Source of the DNA: Chrysomallon squamiferum | Lineage: Eukaryota; Mollusca; Gastropoda; Neomphalida; Peltospiridae | Direction of reading: 5' to 3' | Length of the DNA stretch: 47,500 nucleotides | NCBI GenBank assembly: GCA_012295275.1 | Contig: CM022678.1 | Coordinates: 4,918,277 to 4,965,776, forward strand | Part shown: positions 22,084-33,288 of the stretch, one piece after another | Layout: every line of letters begins with the position of its first letter | Position numbering within the stretch: position 1 is the stretch's first letter | The notes under the pieces: generated by a model | Database searches by the model: none | What the model was told of the DNA's origin: nothing | What the model saw: only the letters and a program-made list of their open reading frames with translations | Made by a program: the position numbers and the translations under genes

Positions 22084-22148
22084 CTTATACAAAAATTTAA
22101 ATCAGCTGATACTTTGTTTTTGTGTTCAATCACAGCTTGTAGTCGCAA
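22084..22148 (-). promoter_or_regulatory. Copy 1 core promoter
   Basis: TATAAG on the - strand at 22084-22089. A 16-base block (+ strand CAGCTTGTAGTCGCAA, 22133-22148) is identical upstream of all three genes. Confidence 0.6.
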
Positions 22149-22292
22149 GATTTCGCTTCAGTCAATTGATTTTAGGTTTGAAAAACAAAGTTGTTTACAA
22201 AATACAATAACAGAATTTTTTTTTGTTTTGTCCCAGCTATTTTAATATAATATTTTATTTATTTATTTATTATCTGGAACAATCGTGCTTAT

Positions 22293-22328
<36 letters not shown>

Positions 22329-22394
22329 TACACACATACACACACATACACACATATTCACAGATAGATAATCAAACAGACATACAGACAGACA

Positions 22395-22690
22395 GATTAC
22401 AGTAATTAATCCCCCATCATTAGGAATGTGTTTGTATAGCATTGCAATAATAAAGGGAGAATGGTAAAACTTATTCTGTGTTCAGAAAGTAAGATATCAA
22501 GAAGTACAACCGATGTCAAATAATATAATATAAACAAAGGTGAATGCCCTGGAAAATAGAATATTGATTATTTTAAATCAAAGGGATGGTCATATCTTAG
22601 CTGCGATACATTGTTGTCTGATTAACCTTTTCATTAGTTTGAAGGTCAGTTAAACATCTGGAAGAACATGGATGGGAGAACACCTGATTG
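22395..22690 (+). repeat. Upstream paralogous block, unit 1
   Basis: CAGTAATTAATCCCCCAT, ATAAAGGGAGAATG, CAGAAAGTAAGATATCAAGA and GGGAGAACACCTGAT recur in the same order at 36131-36440 and 46790-47130, upstream of copies 2 and 3. Confidence 0.85.
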
Positions 22691-22729
22691 AATATTGATT
22701 TTATAAAAAAGAAACAAAGAAAAAAAGAA

Positions 22730-22760
<31 letters not shown>

Positions 22761-22877
22761 AATAAAATAAAATAAAATAAAATAAAATAAAATAAGAGAA
22801 GAAAACCAGGAAAGCAAACAAAAAGAAAATTTAAATAAACTGTAACTCTAAGATTTACATATTAAATATCTTCAGCT

Positions 22878-22878
<1 letters not shown>

Positions 22879-22938
<60 letters not shown>
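22879..22938. repeat. (GT)n microsatellite
   Basis: An uninterrupted GT array of about 30 units. Confidence 0.97.
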
Positions 22939-22941
<3 letters not shown>

Positions 22942-24480
22942 GCCCAGGCGTATAACGATCAATATAGTGATCAACCTGAGTTGACAGCTACCTGGAATAT
23001 AGACGCCAATGCTAAAAATATTGGTACAAGGATTATTTGAGATATCTGGTGATAGATCATATTATACACATTATCTTTTTTTCATGTTCACCTGTGTCTG
23101 TTTTTAATGAGTTTAAGTTATTTTCAAATAATCCGTTTGACTAACTAGTATCAAATAAAATACAGTAAAATACAATTAGAAAATTCAAATTAAACAGATT
23201 TATAATAATAACTGAAAAAGTAAAAAAATAATAAATAATAAACTGAATATTTCATTCCTACTGCATTTGGTTTGCATTTTTGAACAACAGATACATTTTA
23301 TTTAATGAAAGAAATCGTAAAATTAATTGTTAAATACATCGAATGATTGGATTTTAAAATCGTTTTAGACTATTTGTGTTGTAATTTTTTACGCTTAAGT
23401 ACAAAACGTTTGAGAAATCCTGGACTTCTTCAGAGCTTTAATATTTTAATTGATTTTTCTATTTCTTTATTTTATTTTTTGTTTTTGTTTTCATAGCCAC
23501 GTTTAAATCGAAAAGCACGCTTATAACAGGTGTTAATCTAATTTCTCTCACGACATGCATTCCGATAAAAATATATTCCAGTCAGATACAGTACCACAAA
23601 AGTAGAAGAAAATAAATCTGGTTCATAGATAATCAATATTTTAGAAGCTTGTCATCTATTTATTATTTTATGTCAGTCAGGGTTTCTGACAGCAGCATAG
23701 GAGGGTAGAATAGCCAATTAAGGATGACCAGATGTCTCACATGTATCAGAATAACAGTAACAAAATTTACACCTGCACTATTGGCTTGTACCAGTGATTC
23801 GTATATGGATGATTTCCACACCATGCAGCAAAATAAAAATAATGATGAACTGCTTCTCTACAAAATAGTTGGGTAGGCGGTAACTCATGACCACCAAGAT
23901 CTCTTGACATAGGTATATCAAGAAAGTAAAATAAAAAATAAATAAATATAAAAAAAAGTAAAAGGAAAACAGAAAACGAAAATAAAAGAAGAAGATATTT
24001 CTGCGTCATGAGAAAGAGCACGGAAAATCAAACAATAAAAATAAAACCATAATTATGATGTTAACTTGAAAATGAAAGCCACTTTTTTGACAGTAGGCTA
24101 ACATGTTTGTTGCAGGTACGCGATTTTTATTACAATCTGCTGTGTACAGTAGAACTACAAATGAAAATCATCTATTTAAAGATTTTGATTTTTTTTTTTT
24201 AAATTTATTATTATTAGTTTAAATCAGTTAATATATATAAAATGATTCACTAAGTCACACTCCTTCCTGGAGATTAATAAAAATATTTTTAACAACTACT
24301 GATCTTGAAAGTGATAACACACAAAAACCGTCCCTTTCTCCCTTTCTTCTCAGAAAGAAATATATATATATATATTTTAAACTAGTAATTTAGTTAGCAT
24401 GATCACATATCTATATAAAGCTCTAATCGCACACCTACCTAACAAATAAATTAGTAGTAAGTGATACCATAAGTGCTTAA

Positions 24481-24865
24481 GATTTGAAACCGTTTACCAA
24501 CGACAAAAATGGAAAAACATGGGTGTCTTTCTGAACAAGTATCTGACTGTTCACAAAATGAAAGCATTTATGGGAAACATATACGTGAAAGCAAGTAATG
24601 TAAAGATTAAACCGGGACATGTTTATGTTGAACTTTTAAATTCTGTTTATAGAAATAATGATGTAGTTGATAATGAAATCGTCAGGCTCACGTGAGTGTC
24701 AGTACTGAAGAAGTCCAGTCTGCTGAACTGAAGATCAAAGATGAACTTTTCTGGCGTTTCATGGTCGTCACGACACAAGGAAATGTCGACATCTCACAGG
24801 CACGTCTACAACGACGGATACTTCTCTGTAAAACAAAGTCTCAAGTGATTTGTCAATACTGACTG
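24481..24865 (+). pseudogene. Inverted, decayed copy of the secreted four-module gene
   Basis: On the + strand, FTNDKNG and then MGN..VKASNVKIKPG...VELLN match the start of module 3 ([29 protein letters not shown]). The text then jumps directly to VSVSTEEV...LKIKDELFW and MVVTTQGNVDISQ, the end of module 4. Stops and frame changes separate the pieces, and the end of module 3 plus the start of module 4 are missing. An AATAAA follows at 24891, as after the intact genes. Orientation is opposite to all three intact copies. Confidence 0.85.
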
Positions 24866-24869
24866 CTAT

Positions 24870-25084
24870 AAAGTATGTTTTGAAAACAGCAATAAAGTAG
24901 TACAAATATTTCTTTTCCGTCATTTTTTAATCGAAGAATTATTTGTATAGTATTTGTCATATTTTTATTTTATTTATTTATTTATTTTTTATTAAAAGAA
25001 AAATTTACAAAAGCAAAAACAACAAAAAACACAAGCACAAAAAAGAACAATAAACGAACAAACGAACAAACCAACACAGATATC

Positions 25085-25150
<66 letters not shown>

Positions 25151-25458
25151 AATAAATAAATAAATGATAAACAATGAACATGCATCGACAGAGTTAAATG
25201 ACAGTTTGATTACCTGCTAAAATACGGGGGTGTCGGCATAGAAAAAAAAAATAATTAAAAACATTTTTTAAGAAAAAAAACGAAAAAAATGCCGTATTTC
25301 TTGCCCCCTCACACTAAATAAATAAAGACATAAAATAAAATTACTGCTGACACTTACGCTAATTTTATTCCACGTTTTCGAAGATTGATTCAGGCAGTGC
25401 ATCTTCTGTGGTAACCATTTATAATTAGAAACAAACATCACATTTTAGTTTGTCGTGA

Positions 25459-25507
<49 letters not shown>

Positions 25508-25817
25508 TATATACATATTCATAACAAATTAAAACTTAGAACTGAAATTTCCTCTATTTTTATATAAATGTCATGGCGTCTGGTACTTCTTAAATAACCA
25601 ATTAGAATTTAACACATAATTCCTCTCTAATTTTCTTCGACATTTTCCGTAAATACAACAGAAGGTCAAAACTAAAGACGATGATAATGAAGACAACAAT
25701 ACAATTATTAAAAATAGATAAAATTAATTAATTTAACAATAAATATTCAAGTTTAGACTCTATTATTATTATTATTATTATTATTATTACTGTTGTTGTT
25801 GTTGTTTTAACTTAAAA

Positions 25818-25851
<34 letters not shown>

Positions 25852-26171
25852 TAATAATAGTTAATAAAAATAACAAAAGCAAAATCACTCTCAAATTTCC
25901 ATCGTCGGGCACAGACACATACGCAAACACATATATATACACACACAAACCCAGACACAGACACACACACTCACAAAAAAATAAAAAATAAAAACAATAA
26001 AATAAAAATAAAATAAAATAAAACCAATAAAATAAAAAAAATAAAAAAATAAATAAAAGTAACGTAAAAAACATAAATGGTTTTATTCGTGGAAAAAAGT
26101 AAATGAAAATTTTAAAAGAAAATAAGCTGTGGTACTTGTTTATTACATCATTTTTACTTTCGTTATTAGTT

Positions 26172-26230
<59 letters not shown>

Positions 26231-27294
26231 TAACACTTTTTATTTGATACATATATACATGCATTCATTACATATAAATATATGTACATATTAATTTATT
26301 TTCAGTAGTCCTAGTAGTATACTTTTGACCTGCCGCTGTATCTACGGAAATTAGGGAAGACGATCTGAGCTTTATCACCCGTTAAATTTTGATTAGTTAT
26401 TACAAATGTGTAAGCTGCTATGACATTGCAACAAAAAGAACCTTATTTTGCCAATTCTAAAAGGTAAGAAATTTATGTTTTCTTATGGTGTACAAAAACA
26501 GTTTATGTATATAAAGCCAAAATAAAAGTCGTTTCTCTTTGAAATTGGTTTGCAGAAACGATGCATCACTCAAACTAATTTTCGTAAATTTTTGTAAACA
26601 TCATCACGACAGTGTTGAGTATCAGCATATTTTTTTATTTTAATTTTTTTTTATGTGTTTGTTCATGTGGTGTGATGGGTACAGTGCTGCTGTATTATAG
26701 CAAATAAAAATGTTCAGTTGTCGAAAAGTTGACACTGTCGGTGACAAGAATGAAGCATAGTTCGAGGGAAGTAATTCCACAATTTTTATTAGTACGTATT
26801 GTTTAAGTGTTTATTTCAATTTATATATCAGTCTGTCCCACAACTACTGATAGAAGTCCATTCACTAAATGATTCTCATTTTTTCTATCTATCTATCTAT
26901 CTGAATATTTATTTATATATTATTTTATTTTATTTCTAAATTTGTAAAATTTGAGAGAAAACAAATCATCATATATTGCAAATTTAAATGCTTTTTTTGT
27001 TTTTTTTTTCTTTTTTTTTTCGTTACTAACTGCTTACTAGTGTAAAGGAAATTGATGGACCTATGCCATATGATGTTAGAAAGTAGAAAAAAGAAAAATG
27101 TTAACTGACAGTTTGATTACATAATACAGTTTAAAATGTTTTATATTTATTCAAGCCGTAACTGTTTTTCAGTTTGCTTATTTCCATTTGTAACTGTTCA
27201 ATACAGACACTGTGTCTGCCTTTCCTGTTTCTGTAGTTTATGTCAATTAATTAGTAATAACGGTAGTACTTTATTAAAAACACATATTATTTTG

Positions 27295-27342
<48 letters not shown>

Positions 27343-27800
27343 CTTTTTTCTTTTTCTTTTTGTTATTTTTGTTATTTTTTGTTTTTGTATTTCTTTCTCA
27401 TGGTTGTTGCTTTCTTTCGATTGTATTAGGTTGTTTTTCTATTTTATTTCCAATTGCCTTTTGTGTTGGGTCATTAGGATTATTATTACTGTTACTGTTG
27501 TTGTTGTTGTTGTAAATTTAACTAAGCATAATATTAATCAAAATCCATTCTGAATACTATTACTACTACTACTATCACAATCACCACCTCTGTTACTTCT
27601 GTATATTGTATCTCACATATTTTACTTTTAGCTATTTTCATTATTATTATTATTATTTGAGATTTTTTTTGGATGCTTATTTATTTATTTTTTATTATTA
27701 TTATTATTTTTTTACTTTTTCTATTAAAAAGTTCCAATACAACTTAGAAAATAGGTTACTGTTTTTAACTCAATTGATTTCCTTTAACTTGTTTTAGAAT
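24870..27800. other. Gene-free, repeat-rich interval
   Basis: It contains AAT/AAAT arrays (25087-25165), a (CA)n array (25461-25504), ATT and TAG triplets (25760-25850), AAAAT runs (25980-26060), an ATT array (26175-26230) and an AT array (27299-27339). A block at 26245-26345 matches 29840-29970 (CTGCCGCTGTATCT...). I see no credible exon. Confidence 0.6.
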
Positions 27801-27802
27801 TA

Positions 27803-28005
27803 ATGTCTATGCCTTTCCCTACATCTGATAGATGTTGACATTTCCTTTGGTCATGATGATCGTGAAATGCCAGAAAGGTTCATCTTTGGTCTTAAATTCG
27901 GCAAACCCAACTTCTTCACTAATAACATATTGAAGTAAGTCAGTAGAAACTTTGACAGAATGATAAACCTAAAGGTTATTTCCTTGAATACATTACATCC
28001 TTTAT
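27803..28005 (-). pseudogene. Decayed C-terminal fragment of the secreted four-module gene
   Basis: The - strand reads VSTDLLQYVISEEVGFAEFK, then TKDEPFWHFTIIMTKGNVN, matching [20 protein letters not shown] and the [14 protein letters not shown] end of module 4. A stop before the homologous start and another after NIYQM make it non-functional. No upstream modules remain. It is followed on the right by a degenerate TGACGTCA block, the reverse of the order at the intact genes. Confidence 0.85.
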
Positions 28006-28109
28006 GTACATATTGACATTAACTTGACAATTCCATGATCAGCTACATTATGTTGAAACTGATAAATCAAAAGCTTACAGTTATCTTAAATCTTAACTCT
28101 GCAAAGTTA

Positions 28110-28320
28110 CATGTGTCGCGTTTTAATAAACTCTGTCGTTTTTATTGATTCTGTTATTTGAAAACAATGAAACGGAAAAATCTGGGAGCATGAGATAAAG
28201 GTAGTAATTTTCTTTCGGAACCGTAATTTGAGGGTGAACTGAAAAACAAGTATAATACAAACAATTGCTTGTACGAAATGACGACACAAAATATTAATCT
28301 TCGTATTTATAAATGTTTAT
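28110..28320 (+). repeat. TGACGTCA-type repeat, degenerate copy
   Basis: One unit; the palindrome is mutated to TGACGACA near 28279. It is followed (28375-28680) by the same flank that follows the block at 16.9 and 31.9 kb. Confidence 0.8.
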
Positions 28321-29054
28321 CCGGTTTTTAATACAATATTAAATTTTGAATTTTTATGCTGTTATTCGATGACGTATTTAATTCCAAAAACTCTTGGTAA
28401 TATTTCTGTTGTATGTTCTCGCTGACGGGTAATCGACTATGTCACAGCAATGTAGTTTTGAAGTTAATGACAGAATACAAAATGATCGGTTATTGCTTCC
28501 TAAAATATAATTATCGGCAGGGAAACCAACCAACAAACCAACCAACCAACCAACCAACCAACCAACAAACAAACAAACAAATAAATAAAAAACTAGACAA
28601 AAATTACACATTTTCTTTCAATGAAAAAGAAAAATGCACGAAAGTGAAGACAAACCGAAAAAGTTCCATGTTAAAAAATTTGTAGCGATCATTGAAATTT
28701 CATGCGCAATAATTTAGCCATGCACCGTCTGCTACATTGGCCTCGATTACACAGGCATCGTGAGTAGCAGCAAATTTCAGAGGAATCGAAATGCATCCCA
28801 ACAAAACGCCGGATGGGCTAATTTATAAATATGACAGTCGCCGCTTCGGATTGCATCTATTTTGTTTAATGACAAAACACGTGAACTGCTGACACCAAAC
28901 GTGCAAAACTATGACATGACAGCCAGTCTAAATATACTGGTGGCGGATACTGCTGCCGTTGATAACAAATGGCGGGCGAACTCGTCGTAAGCCGTAAGTG
29001 ATGGGGGACCCGCCATCTCTTAGAGTAGTTAGCAAGACCTCTGTATATATATAT

Positions 29055-29270
29055 ATAACCCTTTTAGTAAATGTATCGTGAATCAATGAGGCAAAATAGG
29101 GAAAAGCTGTGATATCAACGTGCAAAGTTTCTAGTTAAAAAAATATGCTCTTTATGACTTGCCATACATCGTATAGAAATTTATTTTATGACGACAAGAT
29201 TGTGTCGTAAAGCCTGCTCTTTTGGGAATACCGTATTTATTCGCGTATAATATGCAGCTTTCTTATAATT
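29055..29270 (+). repeat. Dispersed block, left copy
   Basis: AACCCTTTTAGT, GCAAAGTTTCTAG, CTTGCCATACATC and TATTTATTCGCGTATAATA occur in the same order at 46190-46400. Both copies abut TA-rich microsatellite. Confidence 0.82.
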
Positions 29271-29340
29271 ATTTATATTATTTATGTTATATTCAAATAG
29301 CAGGGTCAAAAAAAAAAAGAAAAAAAAAGAAAGAAAAAAG

Positions 29341-29409
<69 letters not shown>

Positions 29410-29450
29410 TACTGTTTTATTTTTTGACCCAGCTATTTCAATATATTTTG

Positions 29451-29481
<31 letters not shown>

Positions 29482-30048
29482 ACACTCTGTCGATCTTATT
29501 CCGATATTGCCTGCCTCTGCAATATCCATGGCTAAAATGATATTAAGGCTAGAATGCAGACGTCAGTGCTATGAAAGTTGGTACGATTATTATTTGAGAT
29601 CCTGTGTCAGTTTTGAATGAATATAAGTTATTCAAATAATCCGTTTGACTAACTAGTAAAATACTACTACAAAATACAAACTAAACCGTAATTTGGTAAA
29701 AGAAACAAGGAAATGGTATTTATTGTGTCTATGTCAGTGCTTTTATTTATTTACTTTTTAAATCTTTACTACTACTACTACTACTACTACTACCATTATT
29801 ATTATTATTATTGTTATTATTCTTTTTTTTTTTTACTTGACACATACATGCATACATTCATTACATATAAAAAATATATATATATATATTTCAAATTATT
29901 TTCAATGTTATTACTAGTAGTATAGTTAATATTTGTTTCTTGTTTACTTCTGATCTGCCGCTGTATCTTCGGGTTAATATTTAAGTGTTAAGATGTTATT
30001 AACTGCAAAGATTTCAGCCTTCAATAAATTCTTGGGCTGTGGCTATTA

Positions 30049-30110
30049 GGGAAACCGCTCAGTATGACCGCTGACAAGTAATGATCCCGTGAACCACTAC
30101 GCCATAGTTA
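30049..30110 (-). repeat. Possible tRNA-derived (SINE) remnant
   Basis: The - strand reads ATGGCGTAGTGGTTCACGGG, which fits the tRNA A-box TRGYNNAnNGG. No good B-box follows at the expected distance. A paralogue lies at 40470-40535. Confidence 0.35.
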
Positions 30111-31384
30111 TCTCGTTTTGACATGAGAACCATGTGTGAAGTTAATTTCGTTCAACGTGGCCTGTTCTGCGAAAATTATTTAAAAAAAAATATATATATA
30201 CATATAAAAAGACCACCTTTATGTGAGCAAACCATTTGACATTTACTGTGCACAGTCTGATAATTGAAAAACAGAGCGCAAATGTTTAGTGCTACTGGAC
30301 TATGTGCAAAAAGTTCAAAATCTCATCGAATTTTCTCTCAGCGGTATCTCTGCAAATGTTTCCTTTATCTTGGTGTCTCTGCTATATAAATTAAACAAAG
30401 TTTAGAATCACCTGTCTAAAGAAACACGTATCTATCCGTTTATTCAACGTTGATCACAATATTCTGGTATTCTAGTTTTTAATTATTAGTAATACGCGTT
30501 CCATTTTGACATTGGCAGTAACGTAGTTAAGATAGAGAAAACACGGAACGTGCTATGGAGTCATTAAGAAAATAAAAAATAAAAAATAAAAATAACAACC
30601 ATAATGGCCGCCCGAAAAAAGTAAGAAAACTCCTACAAAACAACAGTAACAAGCACAAAACAACAATAACAACAGCAATAAATAGCACAAAGAAACCAAC
30701 AAAACCGCGAAAACAAAATATTAAAGAATATACAAACAAACAAACAAACAAACAAACCAAGAAATAAAATAAATAAATGTCAAAATATATAAAAAAAAAG
30801 GTAGGATACTCGATTCCTCTGCCCGAAGTCGCAGACTCTTTCATTAATTACCAAATTTAAAGAGTCATTAAAAAGTTTTAAAAAGAGCAAGAAAAAAAAA
30901 ACAACAACAAAAAACAACAACAACGGAATAGAAGAAAAAACAGCAACGAAAAAAAAACAAACAAACAAACAAAAAAACACCGCCCCATACACTATTAAGT
31001 TGCAAAAAGGGGTTAGGGACAGCTGGTTTTGTTTTCTTTCTTTCTATGCATTAACCACCTTAATACATTACCTCGTTCACATTAATATAAGGTAAATAAA
31101 ACGAGTCCGATTTCTTCAGTTTCTCTCGTGACGTCATTTCCTGCAGACATCTCTACAAATATGCTTTACTGACTTGATCAACATTACGCTTTCTTTAAAT
31201 AAAATGTTACCTAGTGTCAAAAGGGTTAATTACGGATTCGGAAGATTTCTAAATGGTTGATTATGAACTGTCAGATGTTTCTTTAATTTATTTCCACAAC
31301 ACTAAATCTGTTTGACAGTTATCTGAAGTTAACCTTATCAGCACAGACCGTGGAGAAACAAATGAATTTTACATCTGTTATAGG

Positions 31385-31800
31385 CTTGATAACTGAACGT
31401 TTGCGTACTGAAAAGTCGATAACTGTAAAGTTATATGTCCCTCGTTATAATAAACTGTCGGTTTTTGTTATTTGAAAACAGTGAAATAGAAAACGAAACC
31501 TGAGAGGATGAAATATGGGTAGTAATTTTGCTACGTAGCCGTAATTTGAGTGTCAACTGAAAAATACGTAACATACAGATAATTAATTACCTGTACGAAA
31601 TGACGTCATTAAAGACAAATATCGTATTTATTTTAATATTTTACTTTATTTTAGCAAGAGATGAGAAAAAGCTGTGAGGATGAAGCATTAGTAGTAATTT
31701 TACCTCAAAGCTGTAATCTGAGTGTCAAATAAAAAAAGAGAAAAGTATAATACAAAGAATTGCTTGTACGAAATGACGTCACAAAATACCAACCTTCATA
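31385..31800 (+). repeat. TGACGTCA-containing repeat block, downstream of copy 2
   Basis: Two units, with palindromes at 31601-31608 and 31774-31781. Confidence 0.85.
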
Positions 31801-32580
31801 CTTATAAATGTTAATCCCGTTTTCAATGCAATATTAAGTTTTGAATTCTGATGCGGTTATTCGATGAAGTATTTGATTCCAAAAAGGATGGAACTCTTGG
31901 TGTTATGTCTGTTGTATTTTCGTTGACCAATAATCGACTGTTGTGGCCAAGTTCTTTCGAAGTTAATGTCAGATACAATAATGATCAGTTATTCGTTCCT
32001 AAGATATAATTCTCTGCATCGAGGGCAAAAACAAAATAAATAAATAAATAATAAATAAATAAATAAGTAAATAAATAAATAAAAAATAAATAAGTAAAAT
32101 AAAATACAATAAAAAATAAAATAAAATAAAATAACTAAATAAATAAATAAACTAGATAAAGTTACATATTTTCGGTCAATTGAATCTTCTTTCTCACAAA
32201 ATGTAAAATAAAAAATACGCTAGATTGAAGACAAACTGAACATTTTATTTTGTCGCTATAGGCTATATAAACAACATCGTATAAAAAAATTAAATAAAAT
32301 ATATGTATATATATCAAAACCCCACAGCACATATCAGTATATCTATATATGCACCTACCTCTGTCTCTATATGTGAGTGCATGTATCTATGTATGTATAT
32401 ATGTATAGTCCATAAGACAGGCTGCATTTGGTTACCAAACTGGGGAACAGAACCAGTGCATATTTTTTTATTAATGTGATACCTGAGGTATCTGGAATCA
32501 GTTCACGGAAGTTTAGCATTGATAGCGTTGTACTGTTCTTGTTGTTATAACATTCAAGCATGCAGTTTGTTCGTAATTAT

Positions 32581-32583
32581 GTA

Positions 32584-32658
<75 letters not shown>
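32581..32658. repeat. (TG)n(TA)n microsatellite
   Basis: A TG run passes directly into a TA run. Confidence 0.95.
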
Positions 32659-32661
<3 letters not shown>

Positions 32662-33218
32662 TTATATATATATATATTTAGCAATATCAATAAAATTAAC
32701 AGGTGAAAAAGTAGTTTTTCGACTGTCTTTACGAAATCCTCTACACGCTTTCCTTTATTGTAAATTAAAGGTAAATTTTCTTTGTGAATCAGTCTGAGGT
32801 ATCCAAGAAAATAATTATATTAAGTTCTTCTGGCATTTCGGAATATTTAACATCGTTTGTCTTTTTAAGAAGAGCGAATAAAAATGAAATAATAAAAGCT
32901 GTTAGACTCAGTATAAAGTTTGGAACGGCTTAGTTCAGTCTTTCTACTTTCCGCCGAAAACAGCCTATGTACTTTTGAATGATTAAATATTATCTGAAAC
33001 ACTTTAAATGTTATCTGAAAGGGAAAATCGTCAACAGAAAACTTTCATTTTCGAAATCATAAAACTGAATATACATTACCTTCAGCAGAAAAAAAGGAAA
33101 CAGTAATATTCAAAAGCCATGTGTCATACTACAACTACAACAACTACTACTACAATACTACTACTACTACTAATAATAATAATGGGAAAAAAGAAGAACA
33201 AGAACGACTTTAGTTTGC

Positions 33219-33224
33219 TTTATT
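33219..33224 (-). terminator. Poly(A) signal of copy 2
   Basis: AATAAA on the - strand, 65 bases after the stop, in the same local context as copy 1. Confidence 0.72.
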
Positions 33225-33288
33225 CTTGTGTGTGTGCGTGCGACTGTGTGTGTGCGTGTCTGTGTGCGAGTGTGGAAATGTTCAAAAG

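Larger units (their letters stand above)
22149..24480. other. Gene-free interval upstream of copy 1
   Basis: It holds a CA array (22294-22318), an upstream paralogous block (22395-22690, matching 36131-36440 and 46790-47130), AAAT/AAAAT runs (22732-22795), a (GT)n array (22879-22938), a block at 23000-23160 matching 36690-36840 and 29565-29660, an open - frame near 23770-23915 without recognisable homology, and 24246-24335, which matches 47375-47455. Confidence 0.6.
28006..33215. other. Gene-free interval downstream of copy 2
   Basis: It contains downstream-flank copies (28110-28680 and 31385-32530), CCAA repeats (28528-28585), a GC-richer unidentified part (28690-28990), block 29055-29270 (matches 46190-46400), AT/AC arrays (29341-29409), 29565-29660 (upstream-type block), TAC triplets (29769-29800), a tRNA-like A-box remnant (30049-30110), AAAT runs (32036-32150) and a (TG)n(TA)n array (32581-32658). 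No exon is supported. Confidence 0.6.

Noticed and set aside
21850-22092. 80-codon - frame through the copy 1 non-coding exon
   Set aside because: It has no ATG at its start (TTG), crosses the conserved GTAAGT donor and ends in a poly-A tract; the exon is better read as 5' UTR.
23767-24021. 84-codon - strand frame (MSRDLGGHELPPTQ part)
   Set aside because: The first half looks non-repetitive but matches no family I know, and the rest is low-complexity Phe/Leu; possibly a transposon fragment. Not enough to call a gene.
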